Assembly: GCF_016785945.1 (NCBI RefSeq)
Contig: NZ_JAEMEF010000013.1
Coordinates: 1 to 64,000 of the forward strand
Length of the DNA stretch: 64,000 nt
Direction: 5' to 3'
DNA from: Olleya sediminilitoris
GTDB lineage: Bacteria; Bacteroidota; Bacteroidia; Flavobacteriales; Flavobacteriaceae
Part shown: piece after piece, positions 44,202 through 52,409 of the stretch
How the letters are laid out: each line of letters opens with the position of its first letter
How positions within the stretch are numbered: position 1 is the stretch's first letter
Translations under genes and position numbers: made by a program
The notes under the pieces: generated by a model
What the model was told of the DNA's origin: nothing
The model's database searches: none
Seen by the model: only the letters and a program-made list of their open reading frames with translations

Positions 44202-44930
44202 TTATCCAATAAGTGCAATCCAATCTCCGATATTATCAAGGACAAATTTTATTCCTCTTTTAAAAATTTCCTTACGACCTAATTCTAAAACTTCTTTTAG
44301 TAAAGGCAGACTTTTCTTTCTAACATTCGCAAAAAATCGACTAATCTTCTTGACAGTCGTCTTTTTTGTCATTTTAGGAATATTGTCCTTAATTTCTTCC
44401 GCTTCTTTTATTAATTCGGCGTTTTCCTCTTCATTAACTTTTAACACTTTAATTACTTCAACAAAATAATTATGTATTATTATTTGTTTGTCTAGTTCAT
44501 AAGGATTTATGTCAGCATCTTCATCTAAAATTTCAAAGTTGTCATAAAATTCACGTTCATATTCGTTTAGTATATTTTCTTCGGGTGTCCAACTGGCTTT
44601 ATTATATGAACGAATTATATTAGTCCAATGTTCTAAAATAGTCAATATTGATTTTTCTTCGGTAACTGATTTTTTAGTTCCGATTTTGGTAGCATTTGTT
44701 GGATTATATTCCGCCTTGAAAAGTATTTTGTTTCGATTGTCTTGATGAGGGCTGTGAATAAGAAATTGAAATTCCGATATTTTTGATCTGTCCTTTATTA
44801 AAAGTTCCATTGGGTTATTAGTACTCAATTCTAAAATATCACTATTTTTTTCTGCAAATTTTCTAACGCTATTATTCAGACGTTCGACAGTTTGTACAAA
44901 AAGTAAAGAATATTGTTTTTTGTTCGTCAT
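44202..44930 (-). CDS. Cargo gene 5: helical hypothetical protein
   Basis: The 242-residue soluble protein is helix-rich, with an N-terminal SLLFVQTVERLNNSVRKFA and a Lys/Glu-rich C-terminal coiled coil ending DNIGDWIALIG. No family is recognised. It is the first gene of the minus-strand array. Its upstream side carries a TTGTTGCTAACAAC palindrome (about 44941) like a cassette boundary. Confidence 0.7.
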   Translation of the reverse strand: MTNKKQYSLLFVQTVERLNNSVRKFAEKNSDILELSTNNPMELLIKDRSKISEFQFLIHSPHQDNRNKILFKAEYNPTNATKIGTKKSVTEEKSILTILEHWTNIIRSYNKASWTPEENILNEYEREFYDNFEILDEDADINPYELDKQIIIHNYFVEVIKVLKVNEEENAELIKEAEEIKDNIPKMTKKTTVKKISRFFANVRKKSLPLLKEVLELGRKEIFKRGIKFVLDNIGDWIALIG

Positions 44931-45038
44931 TTTTCTCTTATTGTTGCTAACAACTTTTCAATACAAATATCAAATAGATCTCAGGCTATTGTAGTAAATT
45001 ATTAGTAAGCTAAACTACAATTACTAAATAATAATTAC

Positions 45039-45058
45039 AATACGTATAACTACGTATT
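45039..45058. repeat. Perfect 8-bp inverted repeat
   Basis: AATACGTA-TAAC-TACGTATT followed by TTT lies in the gap between the cassette-like array and the thioredoxin operon. It could be a boundary hairpin or a terminator of the array on the plus strand. Confidence 0.65.
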
Positions 45059-45121
45059 TTTATTTATAGTAAATATCTTACAAGGTTAGGAGGTAGGTCT
45101 TAGGGGTTTACGTAATAGCAT

Positions 45122-45165
45122 AAAAAAAACCACCTTGCAAGATTGCAAAGTGGCTTTTAAATTTT
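45122..45165. terminator. Terminator of the peroxiredoxin operon
   Basis: Arms CCACCTTGCAA / TTGCAAAGTGG around a two-base loop are flanked by an A8 run, which gives the U-tract for minus-strand transcripts from 46486 to 45181. Confidence 0.85.
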
Positions 45166-45180
45166 TCTTTTTCTTTAGTC

Positions 45181-45438
45181 TTATTTATCAATAGATCCTA
45201 AAACACGTTTCATAAAGTTGTTTACCGCTTCTTTTTTAGGCGTACCGTCTTTAATCATTTTATTAACTTCAATAGCACCATACATGTTAGAGATTAGCTC
45301 TCCGATAACGTCTAGCTCTTCATCTTTTAAGGATGGTACTTCGGTTAATGCTTCTAGCGTTTCAATGGTTTCGATAACGTAATCTTCGTCGTTATCTTCT
45401 ATAAATTGCGCTAGGTGTTTTATTACTGGTAATTTCAT
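45181..45438 (-). CDS. DUF6952-family protein
   Basis: The 85-residue protein (MKLPVIKHLAQFIEDNDED, then EALTEVPSLKDEELDVIG) is helical and acidic. It resembles the DUF6952 family that, as I recall, commonly sits next to peroxiredoxin and thioredoxin in flavobacteria. It is third in a three-gene operon. Function unknown; a helper of the redox pair is suggested by position only. Confidence 0.8.
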   Translation of the reverse strand: MKLPVIKHLAQFIEDNDEDYVIETIETLEALTEVPSLKDEELDVIGELISNMYGAIEVNKMIKDGTPKKEAVNNFMKRVLGSIDK

Positions 45439-45526
45439 TGATAAGTATTTTTTAATTTCTGTTTCAAAAGCTGTTCTCGATATAATTTTTGTTACTTCAA
45501 AATTACTGGAACTGACGTTTTTTGTA

Positions 45527-45835
45527 TTAGGCTACTTCGTTTACTAAGTCTTTTAATACGTCAAATTTGTTAGTCTGTGTTTGATTTACAAATTTTCCGT
45601 CTTTAAAAGTGGCAAACGTTGGTAAATTGTCTACGGTAGCTAATTGTCTTGATTCCGGAAATTTTTCCGCGTCAGCGATAACAAACGTAATGTTTTGTAA
45701 CTCACCAGCTAATTTTTTAACTTTAGGTTTCATGATACGACAGTTACCACACCAAGTGGCAGAGTATTGTACCACAACGGTGTTGTTGTTTGCTATAATT
45801 TCTGATAAATTATCTTGACTTAATTCTTGAACCAT
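45527..45835 (-). CDS. Thioredoxin-family protein
   Basis: The 102-residue protein is a single thioredoxin fold with the active site Cys29-Gly-Asn-Cys32 (WCGNC) in place of the usual CGPC, and the cis-Pro loop DNLPTFATF. The altered dipeptide changes redox potential. It begins 6 bp after the peroxiredoxin stop, so it probably reduces that enzyme. It contains a variant of the GC-rich motif (45664-45678). Confidence 0.92.
   Translation of the reverse strand: MVQELSQDNLSEIIANNNTVVVQYSATWCGNCRIMKPKVKKLAGELQNITFVIADAEKFPESRQLATVDNLPTFATFKDGKFVNQTQTNKFDVLKDLVNEVA
45664..45678. repeat. GC-rich motif, variant copy (TTTCCGCGTCAGCGA)
   Basis: Within the thioredoxin gene; two bases differ from the exact form. 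On the minus strand it encodes part of VIADAEKF. Confidence 0.5.
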
Positions 45836-45841
45836 GATTGC

Positions 45842-46486
45842 TTAGTTTACGTGATTTGCTAAATACTCAGCAGTACCAGTTCTGTTAGCGCTCATTGCGT
45901 CTTTACCTTCTTCCCAGTTTGCAGGACAAACTTCTCCTTTTTCTTGTACGTGTGTTAAGGCATCAATGATACGTAAAAACTCGTTTACGTTTCTTCCGAT
46001 AGGCATGTTGTTAACCCCTTCATGTTGTACTACACCATCTTCATCGATTACGTAAGTGGCTCTGTAAGTTACGTTGTCACCTTCAACGGTTACTACACCT
46101 GTTTCTTCGTTGTAAGTTTCGTTAGTGATATCTAAAATACCTAAGGTAGAGGCTAGGTTACGGTTAGAGTCTGCTAAAATTGGGTACGTTACACCTTCAA
46201 TTCCACCATTATCTTTAGGTGTATTTAACCATGCAAAGTGTACTTCTGGAGTATCACAAGAGGCACCAATTACTATAGTATTTCTTTTTGCAAACTCTTC
46301 TTTTGCAGCTTCAAAAGCGTGTAATTCTGTTGGGCAAACAAAAGTAAAATCTTTTGGGTACCAGAATAATACTACTTTTTTCTTGTTGTTTTTTGCTTCT
46401 TCAAGAACGTTAAGTTTAAAGGTGTCACCCATTTCGTTCATTGCGTCTACTGTTAAGTCTGGAAATTGTTTTCCTACTATAGCCAT
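45842..46486 (-). CDS. Typical 2-Cys peroxiredoxin (AhpC/Prx1 family)
   Basis: The 214-residue enzyme has the peroxidatic Cys51 in FVCPTE and the resolving Cys187 in EVCPANW, the layout of AhpC-type typical 2-Cys peroxiredoxins. It reduces H2O2 and organic peroxides with electrons from thioredoxin, encoded 6 bp downstream. A good promoter lies 42 bp upstream. The gene order peroxiredoxin-thioredoxin-DUF6952 forms one oxidative-stress operon. Confidence 0.94.
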   Translation of the reverse strand: MAIVGKQFPDLTVDAMNEMGDTFKLNVLEEAKNNKKKVVLFWYPKDFTFVCPTELHAFEAAKEEFAKRNTIVIGASCDTPEVHFAWLNTPKDNGGIEGVTYPILADSNRNLASTLGILDITNETYNEETGVVTVEGDNVTYRATYVIDEDGVVQHEGVNNMPIGRNVNEFLRIIDALTHVQEKGEVCPANWEEGKDAMSANRTGTAEYLANHVN

Positions 46487-46527
46487 AGTGTTAAAAATTT
46501 TTAGTTATTAGATTAATTTTTGAGTGG

Positions 46528-46557
46528 CAAAGATATGGTTGAATGTTAAAAAAACAA
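46528..46557 (-). promoter_or_regulatory. Promoter of the peroxiredoxin operon
   Basis: Reading the minus strand, TTG (46557-46555), 19 bases, then TATCTTTG (46535-46528): an exact Bacteroidota -33/-7 pair. The leader to the ATG is about 40 bases. Confidence 0.75.
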
Positions 46558-46588
46558 GCCCAATAAAATTTTTAAATCTTATTGGGCT
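46547..46588 (-). terminator. Terminator of nhaC
   Basis: A 10-bp perfect stem (AGCCCAATAA / TTATTGGGCT) with a 12-base loop lies next to an A7 run at 46548-46554, giving a U-tract for the minus-strand nhaC transcript. It overlaps the promoter of the next operon. Confidence 0.85.
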
Positions 46589-46631
46589 ATAAATTTTTGT
46601 TATAGTTTGCTTAAATAAAAATAGTTTGGAA

Positions 46632-48098
46632 CTATTTAGAAATAATCTGTCTTATTTTAATTGAAAACGCTGCAAATAGCAATGTTGTAATAGGGCTTAA
46701 CCAGTTAAAGATAGCGTATATAAAATAATCTGCTACACTGACGCCTAATACACCAGATTGGTAAGCACCACAGGTGTTCCAGGGGATTAGTACTGAGGTT
46801 ACTGTACCAGAGTCTTCTAAGGTACGACTTAAGTTTTCTGGCGCGAGCCCTCTGTCTTTATAGGCTTTTTTAAACATTTTACCAGGTATTACAATTGCTA
46901 AATATTGGTCTGATGCTATTGCATTTAAGCCTAAACAGCTTATTACTGTGCTTGTAAATAACCCAAAGACGCTAGTGGCAATTTTAAGTAACTCTTTAGT
47001 GATTCTGGATAAGGCACCAATTGCGTCCATGATACCACCAAATACCATTGCGCAGCAAATTAAAAAGATGGTCCATAGCATTCCGTTCATTCCTCCAGAA
47101 GAAAAAAGTTTGTTAAGTTTTTGGTTGTCGGTTGCAATGTTAGTATCTGTTAATATTGATGTTATAATTGCACTAATTTTTGAATCTGCTAAACTGTCTA
47201 AAATATTAGGCTGAAAAATAAAGGCAAAAACAGCAGCAAGAATGATACCTGTAAATAAGGCAATAAGAGGTTTTGTTTTTAATAATATTAATCCAATTAC
47301 GACACCAGGCACAATGAATAATAAAGGTGTAATGTTAAAGGTGTTTTTAATACTTGCTAAAAGTCCACTGATATCTGTTGTACCACTTGTATCAATTGTT
47401 GTGCTTAATATTGAAAATACTATTAAAGTGACTATTAACGTTGGTACTGTAGTAAAAGTCATATATCTAATATGCGTAAACAAATCTGTACCAGCCATAG
47501 CAGGAGCAAGGTTTGTGGTGTCGCTTAAAGGAGACATTTTATCTCCAAAATAAGCGCCAGAGATTACTGCTCCAGCAATCATACCTGGTGCAATACCTAA
47601 TGCGCTACCAATACCAATTAATGCAATACCAACGGTTGCAGATGTGGTCCAGCTACTACCTGTTGCAATAGATATTATTGCAGCAATTATAACCGAAGCG
47701 GGTAAAAATATAGCAGGATTTAAAACCTGTAACCCGTAATATACCATTGCAGGAATAATACCACTAACTAACCAAGTACCAGCAAGTGCACCCACTAAAA
47801 ACAGTATCATGATAGGTACAAAAACGCTTTTAAGGTTTTCCCAGATTTCTTTTAACATTAAAGTTACAGAGACTTTATTAAATAACCCAACACCAGCAGC
47901 GACAAGTCCACCAATTAATAAAATGATATGATTGGTATATGTCCCAAACCATTCCTGACCCTCTACAAAAAAGATATTGTATGCTAATAGAGACATTAGG
48001 ATTACTACCGGAATTAAGGCTTCTAATAAGCTTAACTCTTTATTGTCAATAATCTTTTGGTCATTAATGTCGATTTTGGAAATATTGTCGTCTTGCAT
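46632..48098 (-). CDS. NhaC-family Na+/H+ antiporter
   Basis: The 488-residue membrane protein has about 11-12 helices and the conserved motifs of NhaC proteins (ISGAYFGDKMSPLSDTTNLA in the middle, CLGLNAIASDQYLAIVIPGK, ENLSRTLEDSGTVTSVLIPW). It exchanges Na+ for H+, in line with a marine, Na+-based lifestyle. It is an independent unit with its own terminator. Confidence 0.93.
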   Translation of the reverse strand: MQDDNISKIDINDQKIIDNKELSLLEALIPVVILMSLLAYNIFFVEGQEWFGTYTNHIILLIGGLVAAGVGLFNKVSVTLMLKEIWENLKSVFVPIMILFLVGALAGTWLVSGIIPAMVYYGLQVLNPAIFLPASVIIAAIISIATGSSWTTSATVGIALIGIGSALGIAPGMIAGAVISGAYFGDKMSPLSDTTNLAPAMAGTDLFTHIRYMTFTTVPTLIVTLIVFSILSTTIDTSGTTDISGLLASIKNTFNITPLLFIVPGVVIGLILLKTKPLIALFTGIILAAVFAFIFQPNILDSLADSKISAIITSILTDTNIATDNQKLNKLFSSGGMNGMLWTIFLICCAMVFGGIMDAIGALSRITKELLKIATSVFGLFTSTVISCLGLNAIASDQYLAIVIPGKMFKKAYKDRGLAPENLSRTLEDSGTVTSVLIPWNTCGAYQSGVLGVSVADYFIYAIFNWLSPITTLLFAAFSIKIRQIISK

Positions 48099-48283
48099 TT
48101 AGTTAGTTTTTAGGAAGTGTAATGTTACGATTTTACAAGATGTTTTGCAAATTGAATTATATGTTGAAAACTAGTATGTTAAGAGATTTAGACCATGCTT
48201 TGTCTGTTTGTGCTTAACTTTTGCTTAATTATTAGTTGCAAATAAGGTAACCTAAAACCCTGTTTAGATAGTTTTTAAAATAG

Positions 48284-48313
48284 AATAAGGTTTAGCGTTA
48301 ACTAAACCTTATT
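48284..48313 (-). terminator. Hairpin after the PLP-enzyme gene
   Basis: A 12-bp perfect stem (AATAAGGTTTAG / CTAAACCTTATT) has a 6-base loop. It lies 17 bp beyond the stop of the minus-strand gene at 48331. Only a short A-run follows on the left, so it may be a weak terminator or an RNA-stabilising hairpin. Confidence 0.65.
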
Positions 48314-48330
48314 TATACACTGATGTGGTC

Positions 48331-49530
48331 TTAAATTATGTTTAAGGCCTTCATGCAAGTGTGCATTATTTGGTAAGTACGCTGTATGTCTGCATCTAAG
48401 CCTATTGAAAACCTGATAAGTCCATTGCTTAACCCCATTGCTTTTTGTTCGTCCTCAGGAATTTCGGACGATGTTGAGCTACCAGGAGCAGAAAACAAGG
48501 TTTTGTAAAAGCCTAAACTTACTGCTAAATAGCCAAGGTTTTTTTCTTGCATTAGCTCCATTAACGCATTAGCTTTATCTAAAGATCCAGCGTCAATAGT
48601 TAGCATGCCACCAAAACCGTATTTGTCATTCATCATGGATTTAAATAACGCATGAGAAGGATGAGAGGGTAAGCCAGGATAGACGGTTTTAAGACCCAAA
48701 GCTTCAAATTTTTGTGCTAGATATAAGGCATTGACACTATGTTGTTGCATCCTGATGTGTAGTGTGCGTAAGTTTTTTAAAACAGAAGCTGCTCTTAAAC
48801 TATCCATAGTACTGCCTAAAAGCATGCAAGCGCCATCGTTAACATTTCTTAGGCTGTCAATATACTCTTGGGTACCACAAACGACTCCACCAACAGTATC
48901 TGATGAGCCATTAATAAACTTTGTTAAACTGTGTATTACGATATCTGCACCTAATTGTGCAGGTGAAATTGATAAAGGTGAAAACGTGTTGTCTACCACC
49001 AGTTTTAAATTATACTTTTTGGCAAGTTTAGCTAAAGCTTTAATATCTGCAACTTCTAGTAATGGGTTGCTAACGGACTCGCAATACAACACTTTAGTGT
49101 TATTTGTGATAGCAGCTTCAACAGTATCTAATTTTGTGATGTCAACAAAACTAGTGTTTATACCAAATCTAGGGGTGAAGTTTTTTAAAAACGCATAGGT
49201 GCCACCATAAATGGTTCGGCTAGATACAATATGGTCTCCTTGACCACATAATTGCATGATAACAGGTGTGATTGCACCCATACCAGATGCAGTGACGTTA
49301 GCGGTTTCAGTCCCTTCCATAGCAGCTAAGGCTTCGCCAAGATATAAATTTGAAGGTGTAGAATGTCTAGAGTATAGGTAGCATCCATCTGCATTGCCTT
49401 CAAAAGTATCAAACATTGTTTTTGCTGATAAAAAGGTGTAGGTAGAAGAGTCTGAAATAGACGGGTTAACACCTCCAAATTCGCCAAAATACTGTAAATC
49501 TTGTATGTTGTTTGCTGGTTTAAATGTCAT
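48331..49530 (-). CDS. PLP-dependent Cys/Met-metabolism enzyme (methionine gamma-lyase-like)
   Basis: The protein belongs to the trans-sulfuration family, with the PLP lysine Lys204 in HSLTKFINGSSD and the S-G-M-A type phosphate loop at ASGMGAI. An open frame extends 19 codons upstream of the ATG at 49530, but those codons encode only a hydrophobic run and MTFKPANN is the plausible start (399 aa). The methionine gamma-lyase loop LYGCTFAFL is IYGGTYAFL here, with Gly at the Cys position, so MGL activity may be altered. The divergent Lrp gene at 49693 likely controls it. Confidence 0.88.
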   Translation of the reverse strand: MTFKPANNIQDLQYFGEFGGVNPSISDSSTYTFLSAKTMFDTFEGNADGCYLYSRHSTPSNLYLGEALAAMEGTETANVTASGMGAITPVIMQLCGQGDHIVSSRTIYGGTYAFLKNFTPRFGINTSFVDITKLDTVEAAITNNTKVLYCESVSNPLLEVADIKALAKLAKKYNLKLVVDNTFSPLSISPAQLGADIVIHSLTKFINGSSDTVGGVVCGTQEYIDSLRNVNDGACMLLGSTMDSLRAASVLKNLRTLHIRMQQHSVNALYLAQKFEALGLKTVYPGLPSHPSHALFKSMMNDKYGFGGMLTIDAGSLDKANALMELMQEKNLGYLAVSLGFYKTLFSAPGSSTSSEIPEDEQKAMGLSNGLIRFSIGLDADIQRTYQIMHTCMKALNII

Positions 49531-49692
49531 AATAATAGTTTTAGTGATGATTACATCAAATATCAGTATTATTAGAATAATAATCAATGTAATTAATATT
49601 ATTAGGAATATAAAACTAATATATGTTGTTTTATTAGAAATTTAATTTGTTATATTTGAAATTGAATAACTAAAACTGAAAATTTTTCCTTT
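49531..49692. promoter_or_regulatory. Divergent control region with palindromes (PLP enzyme/Lrp)
   Basis: The 162-bp AT-rich region has short palindromes (ATTATT-AG-AATAAT at about 49569; TAATTAATATTATTAG at about 49593), plausible Lrp/AsnC binding sites. It drives transcription in both directions. Confidence 0.5.
49626..49658 (+). promoter_or_regulatory. Promoter of the Lrp/AsnC gene
   Basis: TTG (49626-49628), 22 bases, then TATATTTG (49651-49658): a Bacteroidota -33/-7 pair with the ATG 34 bases on. Confidence 0.7.
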
Positions 49693-50151
49693 ATGACCTT
49701 TGATGCTATTGACCAAAAACTACTACAATTACTACAAAATGATAGTAAACAGACTAATAAAGAGCTATCTAATGCATTAAACTTATCTGTAACAGCAGTT
49801 TTTGAGCGTATTAAGAAATTAGAAAACAATGGTGTAATTAATAAGTACGTTGCGTTGGTTAAAAAGGAAAAAGTAGACAAAAGTTTTGTTGCTTTTTGCC
49901 ATATTAAACTCTCACAACACATTCAAGAATACGTAGTACAATTTGAAAAAGAGGTGACCAATTTAACAGAGGTTTTAGAGTGCCATCATATTAGTGGTGA
50001 TTATGATTATATACTTAAGGTTGTGGTTAAAGATATGGAAGCTTTTAGAGAATTTATGGTAGAAAAACTAACTAATATTAATCATATTGGTAGTACGCAT
50101 AGTATGTTTGTTATTAGTGAAGTTAAAAGTACTACCGCAATACCTATTTAA
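49693..50151 (+). CDS. Lrp/AsnC-family regulator
   Basis: The 152-residue protein has an N-terminal helix-turn-helix (DQKLLQLLQNDSKQTNKELS, SVTAVFERIKKLENNGVI) and a C-terminal RAM ligand-binding domain. Lrp-family octamers sense amino acids. Divergent position to the PLP-dependent sulfur amino-acid enzyme suggests that it senses methionine or cysteine and controls that gene. Confidence 0.92.
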   Translation: MTFDAIDQKLLQLLQNDSKQTNKELSNALNLSVTAVFERIKKLENNGVINKYVALVKKEKVDKSFVAFCHIKLSQHIQEYVVQFEKEVTNLTEVLECHHISGDYDYILKVVVKDMEAFREFMVEKLTNINHIGSTHSMFVISEVKSTTAIPI

Positions 50152-50217
50152 TTTTTGCTGTGTCGTTTAAGCTATAAACTTTATTTTTGAACAGTATTAA
50201 TCTATTTAAATCAAAAT

Positions 50218-50778
50218 ATGAAACACCATTTAATTTATTTCTTCTTAGTAATATCAGCCCTAAGTTTTGCACAAAAAAACAATAAGCCTTCTTATTTTGG
50301 AATAAAAGTAGGAGGTAATATTGCTACTATTTCTGGTGATTTTTCAGAGGAGTACTCGTCACGTTTTAGCTTTCATATTGGTATGACAGGAGAGTTGGAG
50401 ATTAGTAAAACATTACGATTAGTGCCAGAAGTACTGTTTAGTTCTGTAGGTGCAGAAAATGTTGTCTTAAATTATATAACCTTACCGATTGGTTTAAGAG
50501 TGTATCCAGACAAAAACTTTTATTTAGAAGCAGGACCACAAGTCGGTTTTTCTGTAGGCGCAGTAAAAGAGGTTGGATCTACACAATTTGGAAATGACAT
50601 AACCAATGTTAATCAAACCGATTTAGGTGCTAACATAGGAATAGGGGTAAAAACAGACTCTAGAGTGTTGCTTGGGCTAGGGTATTATCTTGGGCTATCT
50701 AATTTAATCCAAGATCAAACGTATAACAATTATAATAGGGTTTTTCAGTTTTCAGTAGCATATTTATTCAAAAATTAG
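50218..50778 (+). CDS. Outer-membrane beta-barrel (porin family) protein
   Basis: The 186-residue exported protein has a signal peptide (ISALSFAQ, to about residue 18). The barrel has the PorT/OMP_b-brl_2 layout (FGIKVGGNIATISGD, EAGPQVGFSVGAV) and ends FQFSVAYLFKN with a near-terminal aromatic. It is a small outer-membrane protein without an assigned substrate. It precedes lpd with its own region of promoter-like sequence after it. Confidence 0.8.
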   Translation: MKHHLIYFFLVISALSFAQKNNKPSYFGIKVGGNIATISGDFSEEYSSRFSFHIGMTGELEISKTLRLVPEVLFSSVGAENVVLNYITLPIGLRVYPDKNFYLEAGPQVGFSVGAVKEVGSTQFGNDITNVNQTDLGANIGIGVKTDSRVLLGLGYYLGLSNLIQDQTYNNYNRVFQFSVAYLFKN

Positions 50779-50786
50779 CTTTAAGA

Positions 50787-50820
50787 CTTTAGTGAATAAT
50801 CACACAAAATTGTACTTTTG
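50787..50820 (+). promoter_or_regulatory. Promoter of lpd
   Basis: The -7 box TACTTTTG (50813-50820) is an exact TAnnTTTG match. A TTTAG at 50788 lies about 20 bases upstream as a weak -33. The lpd start is 52 bases further on, and the leader holds an exact copy of the GC-rich motif. Confidence 0.6.
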
Positions 50821-50844
50821 TTTATAGAAAGTAACATTTAATAA

Positions 50845-50861
50845 TTTCCGCGAAAGCGAAA
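50845..50861. repeat. GC-rich motif, exact copy (TTTCCGCGAAAGCGAAA)
   Basis: It lies in the 5' leader of lpd, 11 bp before the start codon, and so may also affect translation. Confidence 0.65.
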
Positions 50862-50872
50862 AAACAAAATAT

Positions 50873-52273
50873 ATGAGTCAATACGACGTAGCAATTATAG
50901 GTTCTGGTCCAGGTGGATACGTAGCAGCAATACGTTGCGCGCAATTAGGAATGAAGACAGCAATTATCGAAAAATATTCGACATTAGGTGGTACCTGTCT
51001 TAATGTTGGATGTATCCCAAGTAAGGCTTTGTTAGCCTCTTCACATCATTATGAAGAAGCGACTAAGCACTTTGAAGATCACGGAATTGAAATTCCGGGT
51101 GAAATTAAAGTAAACCTAGAAAAAATGATTGGTCGTAAACAAGCAGTTGTAGACCAAACAACAGGAGGTATTGAGTTTTTAATGAATAAAAACAAGATTG
51201 ATGTCTTTACAGGTGTTGGGAGTTTTAAAGATGCTACACATATTATAATAGAAGGCGAAGAAACGACAACCATAGAAGCAAAAAACACAATAATAGCAAC
51301 AGGTAGTAAGCCTTCTACCTTACCTTTTATTACTTTAGATAAAGAGCGTATTATAACCTCTACAGAAGCTTTAAAACTAAAAGAAATCCCTAAGCACATG
51401 ATTGTGATTGGAGGCGGAGTTATTGGTTTAGAGCTTGGTCAGGTATACAGACGTTTAGGTGCAGAAGTTACTGTTATTGAGTACATGGACAGAATTTTAC
51501 CTACAATGGATAAAGCGTTGTCTAAAGAGTTAAATAAAGTGTTTAAGAAAGCTAAATTTAACATGATGCTATCGCATAAAGTTCAATCTGTTGAGCGTCA
51601 TGGAGATGAAGTTATTGTTAAAGCAGAAAATAAAAAAGGAGAGGTTGTTGAGTTTAAAGGAGACTACTGTTTAGTGTCTGTAGGACGTAAACCTTATACA
51701 GATGGTTTGAATGCTGATGCAGCAGGCGTAAAATTAACAGACCGAGGTCAAATTGAAGTTAATGACCATTTACAAACCAATGTTAGTAATATTTATGCTA
51801 TTGGAGATGTTGTAAAAGGAGCGATGTTAGCACATAAAGCTGAAGAAGAAGGTGTATTTGTTGCCGAAACTTTAGCAGGACAAAAACCACATATTGACTA
51901 TAACTTAATACCAGGTGTTGTTTACACTTGGCCAGAAGTTGCAGCAGTAGGTAAAACAGAAGAAGAATTAAAAGACGCAGGAGCAGATTATAAAGTAGGT
52001 CAGTTTCCTTTTAGGGCTTTAGGACGCGCTAGAGCAGGAGGAGATATTGATGGATTTGTTAAAATACTTGCCGATAAAACTACAGACGAAGTATTAGGAG
52101 TACATATGATTGGTGCACGTTGTGCAGATCTTATTGCAGAAGCTGTTACAGCGATGGAGTTTAGAGCCTCTGCCGAAGATATTTCGCGTATGTCACATGC
52201 ACATCCAACGTTTGCAGAAGCAGTTAAAGAAGCCGCATTAGCAGCTACAGATGATAGAGCATTACACGTGTAA
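50873..52273 (+). CDS. lpdA: Dihydrolipoyl dehydrogenase
   Basis: This is the E3 flavoprotein of 2-oxoacid dehydrogenase complexes and reoxidises dihydrolipoamide with NAD+. The 466-residue protein has the FAD-binding GSGPGGY motif (10-16), the redox-active pair Cys42/Cys47 (GGTCLNVGC), the NAD-binding GGGVIGLELG and the catalytic HAHPTFAEA end. A strong terminator follows. The E1/E2 genes are not in the window. Confidence 0.96.
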   Translation: MSQYDVAIIGSGPGGYVAAIRCAQLGMKTAIIEKYSTLGGTCLNVGCIPSKALLASSHHYEEATKHFEDHGIEIPGEIKVNLEKMIGRKQAVVDQTTGGIEFLMNKNKIDVFTGVGSFKDATHIIIEGEETTTIEAKNTIIATGSKPSTLPFITLDKERIITSTEALKLKEIPKHMIVIGGGVIGLELGQVYRRLGAEVTVIEYMDRILPTMDKALSKELNKVFKKAKFNMMLSHKVQSVERHGDEVIVKAENKKGEVVEFKGDYCLVSVGRKPYTDGLNADAAGVKLTDRGQIEVNDHLQTNVSNIYAIGDVVKGAMLAHKAEEEGVFVAETLAGQKPHIDYNLIPGVVYTWPEVAAVGKTEEELKDAGADYKVGQFPFRALGRARAGGDIDGFVKILADKTTDEVLGVHMIGARCADLIAEAVTAMEFRASAEDISRMSHAHPTFAEAVKEAALAATDDRALHV

Positions 52274-52316
52274 TTACAGTATAGTATAACATTTCAATAT
52301 ATCGTTGAAATGCAAT

Positions 52317-52350
52317 AAAAAAAAGCAAACCGAATGGTTTGCTTTTTTTT
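52317..52350 (+). terminator. Strong terminator after lpd
   Basis: GCAAACC-GAAT-GGTTTGC with A-run before and T8 after it. It sets the left edge of the type VI module. Confidence 0.92.
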
Positions 52351-52362
52351 ATGTGAATATTC

Positions 52363-52392
52363 TTGTTAAATCGATTTAATAAATTAATTTAG
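52363..52392 (+). promoter_or_regulatory. Promoter of the Hcp (TssD) module
   Basis: TTG (52363-52365), 19 bases, then TAATTTAG (52385-52392), one base off TAnnTTTG. The ATG of the Hcp gene is 17 bases on. It would drive the whole 52.4-55.6 kb transcript. Confidence 0.6.
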
Positions 52393-52409
52393 TTCTATTA
52401 ATCAATATT

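Noticed and set aside
37449-44950. Canonical chromosomal integron
   Set aside because: No intI-type integrase is in the window and only two of the element ends fit the GTTRRRY/RYYYAAC cores. The looser term cassette-like array is kept.
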